Shown: positions 1-12,160 of the stretch, piece after piece | Layout: each line of letters begins with the position of its first letter | Numbering within the stretch: position 1 is the stretch's first letter | Assembly (NCBI GenBank): GCA_025267735.1 | Contig: CM046297.1 | Location: forward strand, 28,484,011-28,548,010 | DNA from: Mactra quadrangularis | Lineage: Eukaryota; Mollusca; Bivalvia; Venerida; Mactridae | DNA length: 64,000 nt | Reading direction: 5' to 3' | Made by a program: the position numbers and the translations under genes | Notes under the pieces: generated by a model | What the model was told of the DNA's origin: nothing | The model's input: the letters and a program-made list of their open reading frames with translations, nothing else | Databases searched by the model: none

Positions 1-758
1 TTGATACATATTCGCCACGAAATCTTTTTGTACTTTATTAAACATATTTTCAAAAAGTATTTTCATTTACTATTAAATTGTTATTGTAAAAGATTTTTAG
101 TTCAATATTTACTTTAGCTATGACTTATTTTACATACTGGATTTTTATTTTACATAAACGATTGAACAAATATTAGATTTTGAAAATACAAATCAGTACA
201 AAGTATAGCTACTAGAATAATGTATATATGTTGATTCATAAAAACCTAATAAATTGAGATAATACAAAAATATTAAATCAAGACCTCGCGTACTAGAAGT
301 AACGGACATTTAAGTTTAAAATAATTGTTAGATTTTCGACTGACGCAGTTATCTACCTTAGTTTATTTCAACGTTATGTTTGCTTGAGTTATGAGTGCTT
401 ACAAGTGGTTCGACTTATGCCATTTTGATATGTTAAAAGAAAGTGTTAGAAATTATTGGAGAGTGGACTGTAAAATGCTTCAACTTATTTTATCCTTATT
501 TCTAATTTTGTTTTCTTTCCGCGCGGTACAAGTGAACATGGGCCGCTACTGTTTTGAACAGATAATAAGACTAATGGTCGCAGATATATTCAGTTATTTA
601 ATTTTTGATAATAATAATTATATGATCAAACGGAGTGTTGACAAAAAGGTGGGACTAGCATAATACGAATAGAAAACAAGAAAGAAAGAGTCAAATGTAA
701 GATTAGATGACATAGGGTCTGTTAAGAATAGAACGTATAGTGAGTCTTAAGATCACAA
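1..758. other. AT-rich DNA with no recognisable feature
   Basis: No feature could be recognised. A 90-codon forward frame at 391-663 has no domain, signal or repeat that I know, and its composition follows the local base bias. I do not call it a gene. Confidence 0.5.
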
Positions 759-830
759 GCGGTCGGTACAGTCTCGAATCAGAAACACTATATTTACATA
801 ATGGTTTTGATTCGAGACCGAGCAGGCCGC
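759..830. repeat. 72-bp imperfect hairpin
   Basis: The arms GTCTCGAATCA (771-781) and its exact reverse complement (808-818) enclose an AT-rich loop. Outside them the pairing continues imperfectly to GCGG at 759 and CCGC at 830. The stem is about 22 bp and the arms are GC-richer than the flanks. It could be a miniature foldback element or a transcribed hairpin. No target-site duplication was seen. Confidence 0.5.
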
Positions 831-1395
831 CTGTACTTTAATTGAACTGAAAAAGAAATATTTTTGTATGAAAATTTGAATTACTTTGTTCATCAAAGTT
901 AGCTGATCGGCTTATTAACTTCTGATAATTTCAGCTACCTTGCAGACGATCTTTAATTGCCCAACAGACTTACTTTCATAGATGAAATGGAGCTGATTTT
1001 AAGAACAATATATGGTCTTAAACTCGTCCTCGACCTAACTCGGTGACCATCCGATAAAAGATAATGAAGATGTATTACAAAACATGGAAGGGTAGAACCT
1101 TGCAAGTTAGATTGAAAATAAAAATTATAAGTAAAAGAAATAAAGAAAATAAGCATACTAATAATAAGCAGAAAAAATAGCAAAAGGTGTGAATATGGAA
1201 AGAGAAAGGATTAAAGCAAAACGAACCGGGACATTACGTAACAACATAGTTGAAGCAACATTGAACTTAACCTAGTATACATGTACATTACATTTATATA
1301 AGAAAAGTTGGAAGAAAAAGTACAGAGCAGAATAGAACAGAATTGACCCAAAACGATGTTTAAGAAACCAGTATGGAATTATGTATACATATTTA

Positions 1396-1452
1396 GAACA
1401 AAACTCTTTATTAAATTTTCAGCTCAAGAGCCTTCATCAGACTTTCTTGGAA
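1396..1452 (-). other. Decayed hammerhead/Penelope-like end motif
   Basis: On the minus strand CTGATGA is followed by AGGCTCTTGAGCT, which can fold into a GCTC/GAGC stem, and then GAAA. This is the order of the hammerhead catalytic core. A convincing stem I and a closing stem III are not visible, so I read it as a relic. The spacing matches the better motif at 2510-2557, including the extra A after CTGATGA. Penelope-like retroelements are known carriers of such motifs; membership here is inference. Confidence 0.25.
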
Positions 1453-1472
1453 ATGAAAATTAGACCCTCACA

Positions 1473-1497
1473 TTATATATATATATATATATATATT
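1473..1497. repeat. (TA)n microsatellite
   Basis: A run of about twelve alternating TA dinucleotides in AT-rich DNA. Confidence 0.9.
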
Positions 1498-1620
1498 TGA
1501 TTAATTTCCATATAAAATAAACTCGATTCTGTAAAGTTCTGATACAAAGATCACATTGATTATTGCAAAATCATACGGATTACAAATGTATTCCCAAATG
1601 CTTAAATTTGATTAGAAAAA

Positions 1621-1680
1621 TGCCCCTATATTAAGACTGTTCCGCTATTAAGACCACCGATTTTGATGGCCAGTAGAACT
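1621..1680. mobile_element. Pogo/Tigger-like TIR fragment
   Basis: The sequence has two spaced copies of a CTATTAAGAC-type motif, like the doubled motif in the better pogo-like end at 38072. Pogo/Tigger elements of the Tc1/mariner superfamily carry such repeated motifs at their ends. No matching second end was found, so this is a fragment. Confidence 0.3.
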
Positions 1681-2509
1681 TAATTGTATGTAACTGATAG
1701 TGTTAAAGGTACTCATTCACAGATTTCAACTTAAATATAAACTTTTTCTAAAACTATCAAAATTGTATGGAAACATTTTTTGGAAGCAGGGAAGTAGTGT
1801 TCTGATAATAACAATTTGAGTGCAAATTGACATACACTACAAATGATGGTGTTTCATGTAGAAATTATCTACCCCGTATGTCACGGTATAGACACTTTTA
1901 GTGCATTTTTGTGACTTTAATTATATTTTCTTTAACATATAGGTCAGTTTGTCTTAAAATAATAAGAATTAATTTTTGGACACAATTACAGACACTGAGT
2001 GGTATTTTGAAATTATAGAAAAAATAAACCAAATCTGTGAACTAGTTCCCTTAAACACAAGCAGGTAATTTCAAAACATCACAAATTTACTAAAAATCTG
2101 TGCATGTGTAGCTTTAAAACCCACGTTTAAAGATTTTGTTCTATAATCAGACACATGGTGTATTTGGTAAATACTGATGTTAAACAGACGACACAATTGA
2201 TCGTACGAGATAATTGATCGTAAGGAACTAAATAATCTATACCAACATATCCTAGAATTATTACATTTTGTTTCAGCTTGTACCAAAAGTAGAAATGATT
2301 TAACAGTATGACTGTCGGCACGGAGTATTGACGAAAATAAATGATTTGAAATAAATACCTTAATTGAATATAAAATTATGAACAACAAAGCCTGAGTATT
2401 TTTTATATTAACTTATGAATATCTATACACACTGTTCTTCCACCTATAAGAAAGCATAATTGTTCTCGCACATTTATATATGTTGTAGAAATAAATAAAA
2501 AAAACCAAT

Positions 2510-2557
2510 TATTGTTATCCTGATGAAGGTCTATACCGAAACGCGTTGATCACAATA
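2510..2557 (+). ncRNA. Hammerhead-ribozyme-like motif
   Basis: The core order is present: C2520 to A2526 reads CTGATGA; GGT/ACC (2528-2530, 2535-2537) close a CTAT loop as stem II; GAAA follows at 2538-2541; the self-complementary ACGCGT lies at 2541-2546. Stem I is formed by TATTGTTATC (2510-2519) and GATCACAATA (2548-2557), with nine of ten positions pairing. Predicted cleavage is after T2547. Stem III is only one or two pairs, as in the minimal type I ribozymes reported in Penelope-like elements, which can act as dimers through a palindromic ACGCGT-type stem. One departure is an extra A at 2527 between the core and stem II. Activity is untested. Confidence 0.45.
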
Positions 2558-2689
2558 TAATACGAGTATATTTCAAGAACTATACGTGTTGTTGTTGTTT
2601 CATAGTCATTTTATCATTATAGAAATAAATGGAAATATCCAAACTACCTATTTATTTATCTTTTTAGTGTACATGTATATTAGATTTTT

Positions 2690-2716
2690 ACGTTTCGGCA
2701 TAACACCTTCGTTACA
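2690..2716 (-). other. Inverted relic of the hammerhead-type motif
   Basis: On the minus strand the sequence reads ACGAAGGTGTTATGCCGAAA and then CGT. It resembles the 3' part of the motif at 2520, with the CTGATGA box degraded. It lies about 130 bp from that motif in the opposite orientation. A related string, GAGGTGTTATGCCG, occurs on the minus strand at 7611-7625. These may be remnants of one retroelement family. Confidence 0.25.
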
Positions 2717-2722
2717 TTGAAA

Positions 2723-5700
2723 AAATAATTACATTTTTTTAAAAATATTTAATATTAGTTCATGAATATTATATTTTTTAAATATGTATTATACTGTTTG
2801 CAGCGATTTTTGCCAGTCGCGTGGTCTCATAAAAATACTTTGTCGATAAACTAGCATTTCTTCAAGTTCAAGTTTACGGCTACTTCACTATGACAAAGTA
2901 AATGGCAATAGAACCAAGTTAAATTTTGACTTTATAGAATTTTTTTTTTAAAGCAAGCACCGATTTTCCGCGAAAATTTTAATAACGATTGATATAACAT
3001 TACATTAGACTCTGTGGTAATACCCCACTATACAATAAACCAATGGAAAAAGTTGATATTACTGGTAATTGTGCATGTACATGTAATACGCGACGATATA
3101 AATACTTGAAAAGTTGAAATGGTGACGAGTACATGGTATTTTGCATTTATTGGAAGCTTCTTTAATAGACTGTCAGAATTCGTGTACAGCCTTACATAAA
3201 ATGAAAAAGATTTCGGCATGTCTTTGACACATGACACTGTAAAATATAATGTTAGTTTAAAGTTAACCATGCAAATGGAATTATGTATAATTGTTCTAGC
3301 GCACGTTGATTATTGTTTTTGAAAACTAGTTTGAATTTTGTAACCATGGCGGTTGTAGTTTGCTTCACTTATAAGTTAAGAATTTAAAGCAAATTGTTAA
3401 ATTACACGTAGTTAGCATTTGTTCGTATTTTAAAAACCAATAATTCTTGCTGAGCGCAGCTGGTCTCTACGATAATTCAAGAACTAAAATAGATTCCTTC
3501 TTTGGTTTTTTAGTAATTACGAAGCCTTGTCCTTAGTTATTCATTTGAAAAGGAAATGTTTTCTTTTCAATTTGAAGACAATCGAGTACCTAAGGAAAAT
3601 TAACATTTTTTTTCAACCTGAAATTTTATTACGGACAGAAATTATTAAACATGCACTTAGATAACATAGATAAAAAGTTGATTACGTTTCCATGGAAACT
3701 GTTTTCACTATACTTACATCTTCTAACTAATTAGAAAATAAGTCATTATTAGTTTCAACCCACTAGGACACTTTAAGGTACACAAATTAAAATAAAAGTT
3801 TAAAAAGTCACATTATTTTAAAATCACGTATTATCCCGTTTGAAACGATTTTATACGAGATAAACTATAAATTCCAGTCCATTTTTTAGTTTTTATCCAA
3901 ACAAACATGTTTTCACCATAGTTCCAGCAAGAGATGCTCTGAATTTAACTGTAAGCTTTAGCAACCCGGGTAGACCGGATATCACCGTCATTTAGCCCTA
4001 ACCAGCTTAAAGACAATGTCATACATACTCACTTAAAAGAACGCTAAATCAAATGAAAAATAATGTATATCATATTAATAGACTCCGGTAAGCGCAAACA
4101 ATCATTTACTATCCGATTCATTATGATATAAAAGGTAAATCAATACGTTTTGTTTCTTTTTTTGTTTAATTTATCGTTAGTTACATAAAAAATAGTTTTC
4201 CAATGTAAACAGTCGACAATCTGTCCCTCTAAGCTGGTGCAACAATGTAAATAAAACGACATACGATCTACGGTAATCTTATAATGTAATTATGGGTCAT
4301 GCAGTAACTGACAACAAAATGTTACGAGCATAAATCCCTTGGGTGCCGTATATTGGTCCGTATTGGTCCGTACAGTTAACATTGTTAGAATGATTTTCGG
4401 ATGGTGTACCATTTACGGATACTAATCATATTAAACGAGGGAATGGTTCCGTATATTACGAATTAGCTTTTATTAATATTGCATGCAGAATTTATTTTCC
4501 CTTAAGACGTTCACTTTGTATTAAGTATAGATAGATGTAACGTTAATTGGACGTAAATACTCCTTGAAGACATTATTCCTTTAGTCATTAGCATCAAGAG
4601 AGTCAGTATATCGGTCATTATACTAAACCCAAAATGACAACCAATCAAAATTCGCGTTACAAATTTTACCTTCTAAATTAATTACGCCATCTTGGAAAGC
4701 TACACATGAGAAATATCTACGTACGCAATGATTATTACAATGTTAACGATTTGTGTGAAAATCGTTTTTTCTTATACTTGTCTATTGTTTAATGACATAG
4801 TACACACACAATTAATACGTCACTATGAATTATACAAAAAATCAGGACATCGTTAAAGTTCGAAAAGAAGATGTTTGAATATAAGGTCAGGCGATAGAGA
4901 GATGACATTTTCATAAAAGACAGAAAGATTACCCACTGATAAGATGAAATTGAGGAAAATGTTTTTCAATGTACTTTTAGAGAATGAAGTTGTCCTTTTT
5001 TTGGATTCATGCCACTGTCTATCAATACTTCTTCGATCAGTTCTTATTTTAATATGAATTAAGGAGCTACAATTACCTAACACATAAAGCTGACTTAAAC
5101 TTAAAATTGTTAATGTAAAACATATTCCTGATATCAATATCTGAACCTGATTTAACTATATGTGTATTATAGCTGCTATTAGATTTTAAACAATTTAATC
5201 TCCATTTCGCCAAAGTTTGCTCCATTTCGCCCAGAATACTCCATGTTTGTCATTGTTTATCAACAAGTTTCGGTATGTTATGTACGGCGGTTACCTCACC
5301 CAACTGCTTTCTAAGTTTACTTTTCATGGCACTTTTATTTTACCAGTTTGTTTTCCCTAAAAATGTTCGCCAGTTTTTCCCTTTAAGTAAGTTCCGTAAC
5401 CAAATTGAGAGGCCTTTTCGACATTTTGTAGCAAATGTGTAGTAAATATGTACATTGGGTATGATGCCAATAAAATATGTTTGAACTGGACAAGCAATTC
5501 TAAAATAATAATTGATTCAAATTATATTATATTAAAACTTATTCATACACGCACGTTTGTTTCGTGTTTAGTTTTAGTCTATTTTTAACGAAGTATCATC
5601 TAGTTTTTTATTATTGAACAAGTACACGACTGTTACAATTTACGCCCTTGTTTATGATACTCAAATGGTCAAACTTTTTTATATAAGAATCAAAGTAACA

Positions 5701-6767
5701 TACATTTTTTTCAATATTTTGTAATAAAATAAAACATAGCATTCTTTTAGATGCTAAACACTCTTCAATTAAATCTTGGCATATCGCTCATGCCTACGTT
5801 TCATTCTACAATAAATTATGGACAAAATAGGTTATTTTAATTTTTATACATTATATTGTTTATTTCGTTTACTCCATATCAAAACAATAAAATTATTCGA
5901 TCATTTAAAGGCGGCATTTTCTTTTCTTAATAACAATTATATAATACACTTAAAATGTTAGTAAATTTTATTCAAACTTAAAGAGGTTAGTTAGGAGAGG
6001 GAAAAAGGGTAAAAAACGAGATCACGTACACATAGTTATAAACATAATCTATCAGCATTCTAACTGTTTATCAATCTTCAAGAAGATATAAATCATATTT
6101 TCATAATTATTTCCAGAGTCACCAGAAAGCATAGTATGCTCGTGGAGCAAATCATACTCAGCGCCCATCAATTTTACAAATGTTACTATTCAATGCGGTT
6201 TATCTTTTTCCATGATTGTACAGTATGTTTGAAACAGTTTTTATTCCTGAACACTAACTTAAATCATTTTCAGTTAGTAAAATTCTAGCTCCATTCCATA
6301 TTAAAATAATAGAGTTAGAACACTTGTATTCCAAAATCTTAAAAATCACAGTACTTATGTTTAATTTTAATAAACTTTCATCTTTATTGAACTATGCTAC
6401 AAATGACTTCAAAAATTCAAAATTATATAATTCCAGCTTTCAAATTTTGAAAAAACGTCTTGCCAGGTCTATTTCACATTATGAAATAAATTCAATTTTT
6501 CGAATCACGTGACCTTAAAAATCTTTAAACTATGGAGACAGACTCGCTGATTACATTGTTAATGAATAAAAAATATTTGCTAAACTATTGTGCTATCAAT
6601 CAATTTGGAGTCCTTGATATTGACTCAGGCCAGACAAATTGTTTTTTTACTCTGATGAGAAAAGACAATGGTATTTTGTATCACTATGTTTCATATAAAA
6701 TAACAAAAACTACCACAAAAAACATGCAACGCACACTTCAACGACAGAAGCAGACGTGAAGCCAGCA
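2723..6767. other. Unannotated AT-rich stretch
   Basis: No gene, long repeat or RNA was recognised. The only structure seen is minor: a duplicated ATTGGTCCGT near 4351-4371 and two CTCCATTTCGCC copies near 5200-5232. Frames of 62-94 codons occur on both strands but show no domain, no consistent composition and no splice context. Confidence 0.5.
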
Positions 6768-7062
6768 AGTGACGTCATTGAGTACTAAATCAAGAACGGA
6801 GGTGACGTCATTGAGCAGGCCTACTAAATCAAGCAAGGAGGTGATGTCATTAAGTACTAAAACAAGACGGAAGTGACGTCATTGAGCACTAAATCAAGCA
6901 CGGAAGTGACGTCATTGAGTACTAAATCAAGCACAGGAGCAACGCCATTGAGTACTAAATTAAGCATGGTGGTTACTTCACTGAGCTCTAAATCATGAAC
7001 GTAAGTGATGTCATTGATTACTAAATCAAGCCCGGAAGTGACGTCATGGGGTACTATAAATG
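6768..7062. repeat. About 33-bp minisatellite, nine units, with TGACGTCA palindromes
   Basis: Nine diverged units follow the pattern GTGACGTCATTGAGTACTAA plus ATCAAGCACGGA. The palindrome TGACGTCA, the consensus cAMP-response element, is intact in units 1, 2, 4, 5 and 9 and altered in the rest. Most units are close to 33 bp, which keeps a minus-strand frame open and yields an 11-residue periodic peptide in a 107-codon frame (6857-7180). I treat that frame as a by-product of the array. The array may add binding sites for CREB/ATF proteins if it lies near a promoter; nothing in the window shows this. Confidence 0.85.
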
Positions 7063-7345
7063 GATGGTCTCTTTGCAGACAAAACAACCAACAGCTAAGT
7101 TTTATATTGTATGTCCAAATGAGACCAGAATCGATATAAAAAATCAATGAAACCACCATTAGTGAGACTAATATGTACATTATATCATATTTTACTTTAA
7201 TGTTTTCATTTTATTTGCATTTGGAAATAAATCGTGTTTTTGTAACACAGATTTGAGATCTAAGATCGATACATTCTTTCAATCATTTGTTCCATTTTCT
7301 TCTATGTCAATAACAGAATTGTTTCAATTAAAACATTTTATCTAA

Positions 7346-7560
7346 ACGGAGCAGTAGTCCAGCGATAGGACGCGCGCTTTAAGAATCGAGAGGTCCCTTG
7401 TTTAAACCTCCATCAAAGTCACTGTCATTTCATTGGGCAAGATATTGACCAACGGTTGCTTAACTTCACACATATTGACATCTGCTGTAAGTACTAAATA
7501 AACTGCAAACTATTGTTAATGGGAAACTGCAAGTTTCCTTAAAGATTAATAGAAATACAG
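7346..7560 (+). mobile_element. Old tRNA-derived SINE
   Basis: The start resembles a tRNA: an A-box-like TAGTCCAGCGATAGG, an anticodon-arm region and a degraded B box (TGTTTAAACCTC). It is followed by CATTTCATTGGGCAAGATAT, like the body of other invertebrate SINEs. The tail shared by the SINEs at 16.7-38 kb is not visible, so this belongs to another, older family. The 3' limit is a guess. Confidence 0.4.
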
Positions 7561-8731
7561 CAGCAGTTCTATGACCAAGGTTAATAGCTTTAAAGACATG
7601 CGAACGTGTACCGGCATAACACCTCAATTTAGTTTGAATATGGCGGTGTCATTAAAGGAAAATAACCTAAACACTATGGCTAAATGGACAAAAACATGAT
7701 TTAGAAAAAATGCAAGCTGATAGAATCAGCTGCCTGGCTACAAATTATAATGAACCTTCTAAATTGTATGTCTCCATATCACAGCGTGTCACAGGAAATG
7801 GTATGATGATGTTTACAATATCATAGTAAATCAGCTACGAAAAATTGAGTCAGCTACGAAAATAGAAACATTATTAAACAAGAACAGTATAGCAATCCTA
7901 AAACGAGTATTTATAAACTTATAATAGTAAAAATATCAGCTAAAATATTGCAAGGACCAAAACATTGACATTTGCTTATATGTTACTTAAGTTAACAAGT
8001 CTTTGATGAGTTAGAATTATTGTACTATTTAACTAGTAATGACAACAACTGAACGACACATTGTAGATTATAAGAGATGAGGTAAAGATCAGTGGTTCTA
8101 AAATCATTTTTCAGATACTATTTAATGCTCTAACAAGGGTTTTTTCTGAATGAGAGCGCTGGATATTATTCGCTTACTAATTGATAGTCAACGCTATGCA
8201 ACGCTTCGTTCACCTCGAGCGCTACGGCTACCGCACTTCGGAGGTGACTCGATTTGCTAATCAAGATGGTGCCCAAGTGAATATTTTTGTATCAGGTTGC
8301 TTAGTCCAAACATTAGGAACTTCGAACTCTTATAGCTCTTTCTGTCTCAGTCCCTCTTTCTCTGCCTTTGCCTCCGTGTTTCTTCTTTCAAGACATCTTA
8401 TTAAGAAAAAAATACTTTTCCCACTATGCAATGTAAACGGATGTACTTATAAGAACGCCCGCTCAGTATCAAAGTAATAAAAAAATGTAGAATAATTTTA
8501 TATCAGACTCATAGGCTGATACAGACTATGTAATTAGTTAATGATCGCAAGTATATTGATTTAAACATAGAAAATTGTGTACAATGTATACACTAACCAG
8601 TCTGGCAAGTAATTTACAAACAAACTTGCTGATGGGAGAAAATCTCTTGAGGGACTTTGAAGCGAGTCCAAGATTACATTGCGAAATTGTGTCTTGTATA
8701 ATATTTGTTATACCAATTCAGACACATTATC
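7561..8731. other. Unannotated stretch
   Basis: No gene was recognised. A 98-codon forward frame at 8181-8477 has a Ser/Phe-rich second half and matches no family I know. A GAGGTGTTATGCCG string on the minus strand near 7611-7625 recalls the motif at 2690. Confidence 0.4.
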
Positions 8732-9070
8732 TAATAAGCGTTTCATGACCATGATGGCGTTTGGGCGTAAAAGGTAGATTTCGATTTATAATACAATAAG
8801 CGCTTTATGACAATGATCAAGCTAACATGGTCATGACCATGCTGACAGTAGAGAATATTGAACCTCATTATTAATTAATAAGCGTTTCATGATCATGATC
8901 GTGTAATGACGTAAGGTGAGTTCCGGCTAACGATTTATTACTTAATAAGTGTTTCATGACTATGATCAAGCAAACATGTTAATAATCATGACGGTTTTAC
9001 TAAATTTATTTATTATCTTATAAGCGTTCCGTGACAACGATCAAACAAATATATTCATTACCATAAACGG
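8732..9070 (+). repeat. Degenerate tandem repeat, five units of about 63-81 bp
   Basis: Units begin with AATAAGCGTTTCATGACCAT or a variant at about 8732, 8795, 8876, 8944 and 9020. ATGATCAAGCAAACATG-like sequence follows in several. The spacers differ in length and sequence, so this is an old array. CATGACCATG and TCATGATCATGA are locally palindromic. Confidence 0.6.
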
Positions 9071-10540
9071 GTAACGATGAATAAGGGATTAACATTTCCT
9101 AATGAGGAAAATCATACATTATTTAAGTAATGATTTATTCATGAAAACTGTTCCACATGAACTAACAGCCGAATGAGTTTTAATATCATTGTTTTTTTAA
9201 ATTCTAATATACACGTATTTACGCATCGAGTACAGTCATTAACCTCTAATGAAAAAAAAGCAGTGACGAAATTTTACATCAACATATTAGAATGCCATTA
9301 AGCTAGTTCATTTTTTACATCAACTTAAACAAAAAATCGACTATTCGCGTTTTACCGTTATTACGAATTCGGATTATCGAGATTTATAATTTTAGTTTCC
9401 TTAAATGGTAATTTATTCATTTGATCATAACCAATCCATATCAAGAAACATTTAAATGTGTACAATTTTGTTAAAAACTTAAGTTTTAAACCAAGCAGTG
9501 TCGTTTTATTCGATTGTTGTATTTTGGTACAAACGGGACTACATTCGTAAATAAAATAGTCCGTCCTTAAAGTTTAATTCACCTACCAGCGTTTGTAGTT
9601 TAATGAACAATATCATGTTCTATATTTATAACAAATAAAGTAAATGATTGGGTAGATCAGCTATTGTCTTGGATTACTTCAATATCCATAGTGAGTAGTT
9701 TTGAAATCGAACCACATGAATTGCGTAACAAAATAAAAATGTATTACTCCGCCTACCTACGTGCAGTTTTATAGATTCATGATTAGAATAGAGTTTTAAT
9801 ATGTGCAAAGTAATACGCACTGAGAACATGTTATCAGTAAACGAATCTATGACCTTGTAAAAAACAACATTTTTTTACATTTTCATATATTTTATCGAAT
9901 TTGGCAAAATTATCAAAAATGTGGAAAAAGTAGTTCCTATAAATGCAGGTTTAGTTTTCAATGGCTGGGTTAAATTATTTTTACGATCGGTATTGAAACT
10001 AAATGACTAAATATGCAATCTTGGTGTTAGAATTGATGGAATTTCAAAGCAAGCATTGTTAAAAATGAAACATTTCTAAAAAGTGCATGAACATATTATA
10101 TGTATAAATTATATGCTATGATGAGCCATTTTGGAATGAACTTTTCCGACCTGGAGCATCCTACGCATAATTACAAAATCATAAAAGTGGTACTATTTCA
10201 AAGCTAGAATTGTTTCAAACACTAACCAAATTCTTAAAGATCGTTTACGTGAATAGTAGAAAAACATACATATAATGAGCTACCTATTTCGTAATAAAAA
10301 CTAATAACCAGTTATTTTTATGTACAAAATGTAGTATTAAGTGTGCAAATATTATGAAATTATCAGTTTTTGATTTTTAAAACTAGTATTATTCCCAATT
10401 TAACCAAACTTATAAAATCTACGTATCCAAGAATGATAAAATAGCATGTGAATAATGAATTAGTTACCCATTTCGCAAAATGTGTTCAAAATATAAACTT
10501 TAGTGTGCATATATTAACTAAAACAATAAACCAAAGTCAA
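9071..10540. other. Unannotated AT-rich stretch
   Basis: Nothing was recognised here on either strand beyond short homopolymer runs. Confidence 0.5.
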
Positions 10541-10629
10541 ATTTTCCCCCTAATTTTTTTAACACCAAACTATGCCCCCGCATTTTTGAACACCAAACCA
10601 CCCCCCTCATTTTTTGAACACCAAACCAG
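10541..10629 (+). repeat. Short tandem repeat of about 32 bp, three units
   Basis: Three units contain a T-run, then AACACCAAAC, then a C-run. The last two units are the closest match. The array has strong strand asymmetry, with pyrimidine runs next to A/C-rich segments. A 70-codon frame over it is a by-product. Confidence 0.6.
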
Positions 10630-11456
10630 TCCTTACCACGTCTGTAAAAAATCCATTTAGACATGTCTTCAATTATATAGAAAATTGAAATCACTTAGAC
10701 GTAAGCTATTGTAGAGCCACTTACAAGATTTGGGCGTCCATTCTGACGAGTAGGGCTTCATTTATTAACTATGGAAGCCCCTTATAAACACCCCCTTTGT
10801 AACTTATACGTCGCGTTAATTTGTCTAAAACAATAAATGTACAATATACACAGAGCCATTATCTATATATTTTCACAATTTTCCCCAATTTTTTAAAATA
10901 TAAATCTACACTAATGTGAGTAATAAACGTATAAACGTGTTCAAACACAAGTTATTCCCGCTAATAGTGAAAAGCAAGCGTTAAGTCATTTTGTCCCTAA
11001 AACAAATGTTGCTTTTTTACTCCCAGAAACACAAATGATATCAAAAACTTGCTATATTAATGTAACGTAAGTATTATAGTGTAAAATATCAATTCTTTGG
11101 CACATTTGTTTCTATAGTTCATTAGTAATATGAATACAGAACTAATTGTCAGCGAGGCCTTGCTTCCATACATGGGGGTCCATTTAGTTTAGTAATGATG
11201 CTTAACTGAGGTCGCAATAGAAATAAAATAAAATCAAGCTGAAGCACAAATCTGCTCCCTTTAAATTTCAATCAAGAAATAAGTGCAGAACAAATCTGTG
11301 TTTGTCAGAAAACAGTGTTTAATACTATGCACTATGACGACAGTAAACTTTGGCAGCGTATTAGGAAATACATTTCGATAATTATACATAACAAGATAGA
11401 AAGATTTACGATCAAGATATGTCGTAAGGCCGTTGATAATACAAACAATGCAGACA

Positions 11457-12160
11457 AAGACCCTATACACATGTATACAAAGACCCTATGTGCATGTATA
11501 CTGTGGTCCAATATAAATATAATAAAATCCCTATATACATGGAAACAAAGATTCTATATGCATGTATACAAAGATTCTATATGCATGTATACAAAGAACC
11601 TAGATACATGTATACAAAGAACCTATATACATGTTTACAAAGAACCTAGATACATGTATACAAAGACCCTATATACAGGTATACAAAGAACCTACATACA
11701 TAAATACAAAAACCCTATATACATGTATTCAAAGACCAAATATTCAAGTATACAAAGAACCTATATACATGTATAAAAGACCCTATATGCAGTGTATTTA
11801 AAGACCAAATATACATGTATATAAAGAACCTATATGTATACAAAGAACCTATTTACATATATAAAAGACCCTATATACAGTGTATTCAAAGACCAAATAT
11901 ACATGTATACAAAGAACCTATATACATGTATACAAAGAACCTATATACATGTATACAAAGAACCTATATACATGTATACAAAGAACCTATATACATGTAT
12001 ACAAAGAACCTATATACATGTATACAAAGAACCTATATACATGTATACAAAGAACCTATATACAAGTATACAAAGCCCCTAAAACAGTGTATTCAAAGAC
12101 CAAATATACATATAAACAAAGACCCTATATACATGCTTACAAAGACCCAAAATACATGGC
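11457..12160 (+). repeat. 23-bp AT-rich minisatellite, about 30 units
   Basis: The unit is ACATGTATACAAAGAACCTA plus TAT. The block at about 11897-12065 is nearly perfect, while both sides carry variants (GACCCT for GAACCT, and a 21-24-bp CAGTGTATTCAAAGACCAAA type). The array is interrupted by unique sequence near 11500-11540. Because 23 is not a multiple of 3, three units give 69 bp and one repeating peptide of 23 residues appears in all three frames. Overlapping frames of 82-153 codons therefore arise with no coding meaning. Confidence 0.95.

Noticed and set aside
6857..7180. 107-codon minus frame with an 11-residue repeat
   Set aside because: It follows the 33-bp minisatellite period and the non-repeat part has no recognised domain.
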